64,000 nucleotides of DNA from Megaleporinus macrocephalus (taxonomy: Eukaryota; Chordata; Actinopteri; Characiformes; Anostomidae), in contig CM038728.1 in assembly GCA_021613375.1 (NCBI GenBank), positions 34,248,799 to 34,312,798 of the forward strand. The letters are read 5' to 3'. A program made the position numbers and the translations under genes. How positions within the stretch are numbered: the first letter of the stretch is position 1; each line of letters opens with the position of its first letter. Below, piece by piece: positions 59,320 through 64,000 of the stretch. Under the pieces are notes generated by a model. That model was not told the origin of the DNA. It did not search any database and was given only the letters and a program-made list of their open reading frames with translations.

Positions 59320-60330
59320 CAGCGTCCTGTGGTCAGTGTCCTGTGGTCAGCATCCTTTGGACAGCGTCCTGTGGGCAGCATCCCGTTGGCAGCATCCTGT
59401 GGGTGGCGTCCTGTGGGCTTTTTTAAGTTCAGTTGCGGTGTACACTAATTAAACTGCTACCAGACTGCTTCACTAATCCACCCACAGAGGAAAACCTAAA
59501 CCTAGAGACAGCCACTTCATATAAAGTGGGTAGCGTCCTGCGAGCAGTGTCCTGCAGGTAGTGTCCTGCCGGCAGCATCTTGTGGGCAGTGTCCTGTAGG
59601 TAGAGTCCTGTAGGTAGAGTCCTGTGAGCAGTGTCCTGCAGGTAGAGTCCTTCGAGCAGTGTCCTATGGGCAGTGTTCTGTGGACAGCATCCTTTGGACA
59701 GCATCCCGTTGGCAGCTTCCTGTGGGCAGCGTTCTGTGGGCATTCTAAGTTCAGTTGCGGTGTACACTAGTTGAACTGCTACCAGACTGCTTTACTAAAG
59801 ACAGCCACTTCATATAAAGTGGGAAGCGTCCTGTGGGCAGTGTCCGGCAGGTAGCGTCCTGTGGGCAGTGTCCGGCAGGTAGCGTCCTGTGGGCAGTGTC
59901 CTGCAGGTAGCGTCCTGCCGGCAGCATCTTGTGGGCAGTGTCCTGTAGGTAGAGTCCTGCAGGTAGAGTCCTGTGAGCAGTGTCCTACGGGCAGTGTTCT
60001 GTGGACAGCATCCTTTGGACAGCATCCTGTGGGCAGCGTCCTGTGGGCAGCATCCCATTGGCAGCTTCCTGTGGGCAGCGTCCTGTGGGCATTCTAAGTT
60101 CAGTTGCGGTGTACACTAGTTGAACTGCTACCAGACTGCTTTACTAAACCACCCACAGAGGAAAACCTAAACCTAGAGACAGCCACTTCATATAAAGTGG
60201 GAAGCGTCCTGTGGGCAGTGTCCTGCAGGTAGCGTCCTGTGGGCAGTGTCCTGCAGGTAGCGTCCTGTGGGCAGTGTCCTGCAGGTAGCGACCTGCCGGC
60301 AGCATCTTGTGGACAGCGTCCTGTAGGCAG
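59320..60330. repeat. 15-bp minisatellite with ~320-350-bp higher-order units (array P)
   Basis: GTCCTGTGGGCAGCG-type units with GTAGC, GTAGA and ACAGC variants form three blocks. Each block is separated by a cassette with TTCAGTTGCGGTGTACACTA, CTGCTACCAGACTGCTT and CCACTTCATATAAAGTGGG. The cassettes begin at about 59426, 59748 and 60098. The middle cassette lacks the CACCCACAGAGGAAAACC portion. CCACTTCATATAAAGTGG is an imperfect hairpin. Confidence 0.92.
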
Positions 60331-60335
60331 TGACA

Positions 60336-61135
60336 AGAGACAGTCACTTTACATAAATTGAGAGTGATTAGATTTAAGACCTTTAAGCTTTAAACAAGTT
60401 ATTAGTATCAGGCAGCTGCCAGCATGTTTAGTCTAGCTGCGCTGCCCTGTAACTCCTCTCCTCCGAAGAGCGGCGAGAGAGTTTGTTTTGATCTAGCCGA
60501 GTGAGATAAACCTAGCTGCTTAATTTTTCTCAGGGGCTTTAGAGCTTCATCTAGTAAAGAGAACATCAATTGCTCGCTCTTCTCGCTGCCAAGAGAGCCA
60601 TGTCACCCGCATCAATCACGCGGCGGGGGCTGCGGCCGTTTATTAATGCAGAGCATTATGTATATGAGCTGTTTGTCTTTCTTTTTTTTTTTTTTTTGTA
60701 TTTACACCGATCGTATAAGTTCATCGTACCTTTGACACTGAAGGAGCACCATCGTCGTGTTGTTTATGACACAGCGATAGGAGCGGCCTTAATGTTAATT
60801 GATGGCGCTGTTACTCATCGGCTAAAAGCCGTCTATATTTATACGCCGGCCCGGCACACTCAGACTAATAGCGATTGCTTTCTGCCACCCGTCCTTGGGA
60901 GGATGCCGGGAATGCAGAAAGAGGGTAAGAAGTATCATCTTAATGCCTAAAAAGCCACACTATATCTCAGCAGGAAGGATATGCCCTGGCTTTTATGCAT
61001 TAGTACCACGCTAGCTAGCACACGCCATACTCAGCTTACAGAGACGTCCAGATCATGTAGATGGACCAACATCAGCAAACTATTATGCACACGTCTACAG
61101 GAAGGATCGCTGATGGGCTGCTGTCCAGACTGACT

Positions 61136-61136
<1 letters not shown>
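60336..61136. other. Candidate conserved non-coding block (60450-60950)
   Basis: High-complexity DNA with CCGTTTATTAATGCAGAGCA, CATTATGTATATGAGCTG and GTTAATTGATGGCGCTG. A T run of about 15 bp lies near 60680-60698. A 126-codon plus frame (60570-60950) crosses the T run and lacks a domain, so I do not call it a gene. Confidence 0.45.

Positions 61137-61191
<55 letters not shown>
61137..61191. repeat. (CA)n microsatellite
   Basis: About 27 CA dinucleotides without interruption. Confidence 0.97.
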
Positions 61192-61192
<1 letters not shown>

Positions 61193-61386
61193 GGGTTTGT
61201 TTTTATGCTAAGTCAGTACCTGGAAGGGTACCATGGTTACCATGGTAAAACATGTTTGTATGTAAAATATTCTGGTTTCATTGACTTACGTTGGAAGTGA
61301 AATCACATTTTGACCTCTCCTGTGCAGTTGCTATAGATACTTGTTTTTGTAGATATTTGTTTTTCTTTGGATGGCGACCACATGGT
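61192..61386. other. Unassigned DNA with a small palindrome
   Basis: GGTACCATGGTTACCATGGT at about 61227-61246 is a short symmetric motif. No gene. Confidence 0.4.
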
Positions 61387-62275
61387 GCTTGAACGTTTGT
61401 GAACCCTTTAGAATTTTCCATATTTCTACAGAAATATGATTTAAAACACAATCCCAGTGCTAAAAGTAAATTCTTAAATTCAAGCAAATATGTAGGTAAA
61501 AATACTATTCCTTTTATTTTAGGGAAATAATCTAATATTACAAATCATATCTCCACCAATTTAAGACCACTGTTACTCCACCTAAAGGTGGTACACCAAC
61601 AAAGATCACTCCAAGAGCAAAGTGTGTAATTGTCCATGAGGTCACTAAGAAATCAGCTGGTCACAGTGGCTGAGGTTAATATACATTAGGCCAACATCAG
61701 GAGAACACTGACCAACAATGGTGTGCATGGCTGGGTTGCAAGGAGAAGCTCACTGGCCTCCAGAAAGATCATCACTGCCGGCTCCAACCAAAAGGCTATT
61801 GGAACAATGTTTTGAGGACAGATGAGACCAAAATTAATGGTTTAAATGAGAAGTATCATGTCTGGAGAAAGGAAAACACTGCATTCCAGCATAAAAGTTT
61901 CATCCCGTCAGTGAAACATGACTTGTGGGAGTTTGAGCCTGTTTTGCTACAGGAACAGTGTTCCATCATTGATGGAACAATAAATTCTGAAATATTCCAA
62001 CAAACTCTGAAGGAAAGTATCAGGACATCTGTCTGTGAACTGGATCTCAAAAGAACGTGGGTCCTACAGCAGGACATCGACCCTAAACACACAAGCAGTT
62101 CTACCAAAGACGGTTAAAGAAGAATGTTAAATATTTTGTGTCCAGACCTTAATCCTATAGAGATGTTGGAGTTGAAGTGAGCAGCTCTTGTGAAGAAGTC
62201 CACCAACATCCCAGAATTGGAGCTCTCTTTGGAGTAACGTGATACTGAAAGTATAGCTTCACACACTTTTACCCT
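61387..62275 (+). mobile_element. Degenerate Tc1-type transposon
   Basis: The left side TTGAACGTTTGTGAACCC and the right side AGCTTCACACACTTTTACCC form a diverged terminal inverted repeat. Between them lies an eroded transposase with recognisable catalytic motifs. Deletions shorten the N-terminal half. Confidence 0.8.
61560..62240 (+). pseudogene. Tc1-type transposase pseudogene
   Basis: An open segment at 61812-62117 contains RTDETKINGLNEKYHVWRKE (first catalytic Asp) and LKRTWVLQQDIDPKHTSSST (second catalytic Asp). A stop at 62115 and a shift precede CPDLNPIEMLEL near 62135-62175, the third motif with Glu present. The usual GGGSIMVWG-type block between the first two motifs is lost (reads KHDLWEFEPV). 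Non-functional. Confidence 0.82.
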
Positions 62276-63265
62276 TACATATATACATACTGGCCACTTA
62301 TATCTATACATAATTGAACCAGGTATAATATTTTAGTCTCATTTTTTTAAACTGGGTTCAGTTTATCTTCTTTTAGAAGGAGATTATATATACAACACTG
62401 ATTAGAGGAGTTCCTGAGAACATGTGGCTCCAAACAACCACCTGAAAGACCTGCTAGATCCACCAACACTGTCCCCCTATCAGATAAACAGCATCCTATG
62501 TGATCTTACCTAGAGTGGAGAACATCCACAGGCGTTTCTGTCCATCCTTCCACTGTGAGAAGAGACCTCAGTGCTGAAGAACCTTCTCCTGAATGTTAGC
62601 CCAGTTTTTATTCGGGTTTTACTACAAACTCAGGCCCTAAAAAGGCACCAAAAACAAGCATCCACAAAAACACAGTGACGGTGATGGGAAGATATATGAG
62701 TTTAATTTCTGGAGGGCGCTAACATAGGCACGTTATGAACCAGAGACAATCAGGATGCTAAATTAAGGCTGGGTTTTGGAGAAGTAAGAGCGCCGCGCTA
62801 CGCCGATTTGGACCATATAAATTTAAAACACACTCGCTCTCGCACCGAAACATATTTCAAATATTTCCCAGTCTAAAAATAGTGCGCAATATCAGTCTAA
62901 ACAAAATAGGGCTTTGAGTGCAGTAGGCCTCTCCAGAATGAAAATCCATTCTAATCCCCACCGATTCCCCTGGGTGCGTGTGTCATGGTTGCCCCCACTG
63001 CTTTACAGAGGGGGCTTGATCCTCTTAGTTCCCTGAATGTTATGTTTGTTGGCTGCATCTCCAAGAATACGCAGGCAGACCCAGAGAACGAATTGGTGAG
63101 ATGAGGCTGGCGCTTCCCAATATAATGAACTTTCTTCTTAGCTCCCCAATGGAGGATCCATACTTAACACAGCCTGCTGGCTTTATTTATGGGTTCCGAT
63201 GGAGGAGTAGTAAGATTAGGACTGTCGTACCAACCGCCACATCTGTGGTACTGAGAACATCTCAC
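62276..63265. other. Unique DNA, candidate conserved non-coding block (62690-63250)
   Basis: The stretch 62690-63250 is high-complexity without tandem repeats. It includes CTAAATTAAGGCTGGGTTTT, GACCATATAAATTTAAAAC and CTTTATTTATGGGTTCCG. No convincing open frame. Confidence 0.45.
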
Positions 63266-63490
63266 TGGTTGAGGGAGGAACAGGTTCAGTTCAATTCCAG
63301 CAAATTCTGAAAGTGAACATCACAGCGTCTGTAAAAAACTGGAGGCGAAAAGAAGATAATGATCCTAAACACACCCTAAAATCCACACTGGACTAAATCA
63401 AGTGGTGCAGGTTTAGTCACAGTCCTCCAACCTAAACATGATCAAATATATGTGGACCCACAAACTAAAAGGAGCCCACAAATCTCACAA
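63266..63490 (+). mobile_element. Tc1-type transposase remnant
   Basis: AATTCCAGCAAATTCTGAAA followed by GATAATGATCCTAAACACAC (encoding DNDPKHTLKS, the second catalytic Asp motif) and CCTAAACATGATCAAATATA (eroded third motif) fit the central-to-C-terminal part of another Tc1-type family. Frames are broken and no ends are visible. Confidence 0.7.
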
Positions 63491-63785
63491 CACTCGTAGC
63501 CTTCATATTTTATTCTCTTCTTCTTGTTCTCAAATATTCATAACTTTTTGTTTCAGTATTCAGCATATTTCAAAGTTGGAAAAATGAACTATTATCGCAC
63601 ACACTGCAAACACTGGTGGGCCATGAAGCACATTCTGGTGGTCCGCAGGCCTGTCTTTATCTCAGGGATGCTTTTTTCTGCTAATATTAATACCAATACC
63701 TGAACTCTGGACACTGGCCAATGGTGAGTACCAATCTGACACCAGTGCTTTATCTGTCTTCCAGTTAAAATCTATACACTCAACT
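63491..63785. other. Unassigned DNA
   Basis: Ordinary sequence, no features seen. Confidence 0.4.
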
Positions 63786-63789
63786 ATCT

Positions 63790-64000
63790 GGAATTCATTC
63801 ATTCAACTGCTTTTCCTTCTGGGCTGTGAGGGGGCGCTGGAGCCCATCCCATTGCTTATTGGGCAGAAGGCAAGAAACCCTAACCCTAACCCTAACCCTA
63901 ACCACCAACACATTGACACACAACTCTCAAACTTGGTGGGGCAATCAAGCATCTCCAATGGACTACCTGTCTTAGAACTGTGGGAGGAAAGCCATGCAGA
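63790..64000 (+). repeat. Fish dispersed repeat fragment (runs off the window)
   Basis: GGGGGCGCTGGAGCCCATCC, then GAACTGTGGGAGGAAAGCC and CATGCAGA are landmarks of a very common fish dispersed repeat. Its continuation typically reads GGGGAGAACATGCAAACTCC, which resembles the unit of array K. An interstitial telomere-like tract sits inside it. Confidence 0.65.
63876..63903. repeat. Interstitial telomere-like (CCCTAA)n
   Basis: Just over four perfect CCCTAA units (28 bp), the vertebrate telomere repeat written C-strand first. It is short enough to be chance or repair-derived. Confidence 0.9.

Larger units (their letters stand above)
58625..60335. mobile_element. Non-autonomous transposon expanded by two internal VNTRs, copy 2
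   Basis: The order is a 45-bp array (58628-59042), then a conserved body (GATTCTCTGTATACTTTATT, AGCAGATACTATTATGGAGG, CATTCTCAGCACTGCAGTGA, GTGAGTGGATCAGACACAGC, 59060-59310), then a 15-bp array interrupted by unique cassettes. The body matches 31905-32108. I know this body from a common otophysan non-autonomous element with a Tc1-type terminus. The outer ends here are not clear. Confidence 0.75.

Overview
This is vertebrate nuclear DNA, almost certainly from a teleost fish. An otophysan, perhaps characiform, is my guess from the transposon families, but that is inference. The evidence is several degenerate Tc1-type DNA transposons, hAT-type elements with 8-bp target duplications, L2- and L1/Tx1-type LINE tails, fish-style dispersed repeats, and no prokaryotic gene organisation. 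I found no convincing intact protein-coding gene, no RNA gene and no CRISPR array. The long open frames come from tandem repeats whose units lack stop codons, so their length says nothing about coding.

Layout. About 27 kb, or over 40% of the window, is minisatellite: 10/13-bp (0.2-1.9 kb), 18-bp (2.2-3.7), 20-bp (8.0-9.1 and again 26.1-27.7), 61-bp (9.7-10.6), 38/31-bp (12.1-13.8), 31-bp ATTGG-bearing (20.1-20.5 and 21.9-23.2), another 31-bp (28.2-29.9), an AT-rich dyad array (35.2-37.0), 30-bp (38.0-42.7), a 7.2-kb polypyrimidine 42-bp array (43.2-50.4), ~45-bp (54.1-54.5), 39-bp (54.5-55.2), and a 45-bp plus 15-bp composite inside a non-autonomous transposon (58.6-60.3).

Mobile elements. 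Tc1-type remnants lie at 6.2-6.7, 16.0-16.4, 18.06-19.27, 32.94-34.01 (minus), 51.43-52.09, 57.55-57.94, 61.4-62.3 and 63.3-63.5 kb. hAT-type non-autonomous elements lie at 24.47-25.41 (perfect 8-bp duplication), 32.31-32.92 and 30.81-30.98 kb. There is a TTAA-type MITE at 5.43-5.65, a Tc1-terminus MITE at 23.17-23.35, an L2-like ORF2 tail at 25.7-26.0, and an L1/Tx1 ORF2 C-terminal remnant on the minus strand (51.0-52.6) split by a Tc1 insertion. At 32.1-34.1 kb a TA microsatellite has received both a hAT and a Tc1 element.

Between these lie blocks of ordinary high-complexity DNA without good open frames, for example 23.35-24.05, 30.29-30.6, 37.35-37.7, 42.75-43.2, 50.45-50.75, 53.25-53.95, 60.45-60.95 and 62.7-63.25 kb. 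Several have homeodomain-like TAATTA cores and look like candidate conserved non-coding elements. The best reading is a repeat-rich intergenic domain or very large intron. The most interesting theme is that several minisatellites appear to have grown from pieces of transposable elements, amplifying short protein-binding-like motifs (tRNA A-box-like, CCAAT/NF-Y-like, 3'-splice-site-like) into dense arrays. I did not find a new gene system.
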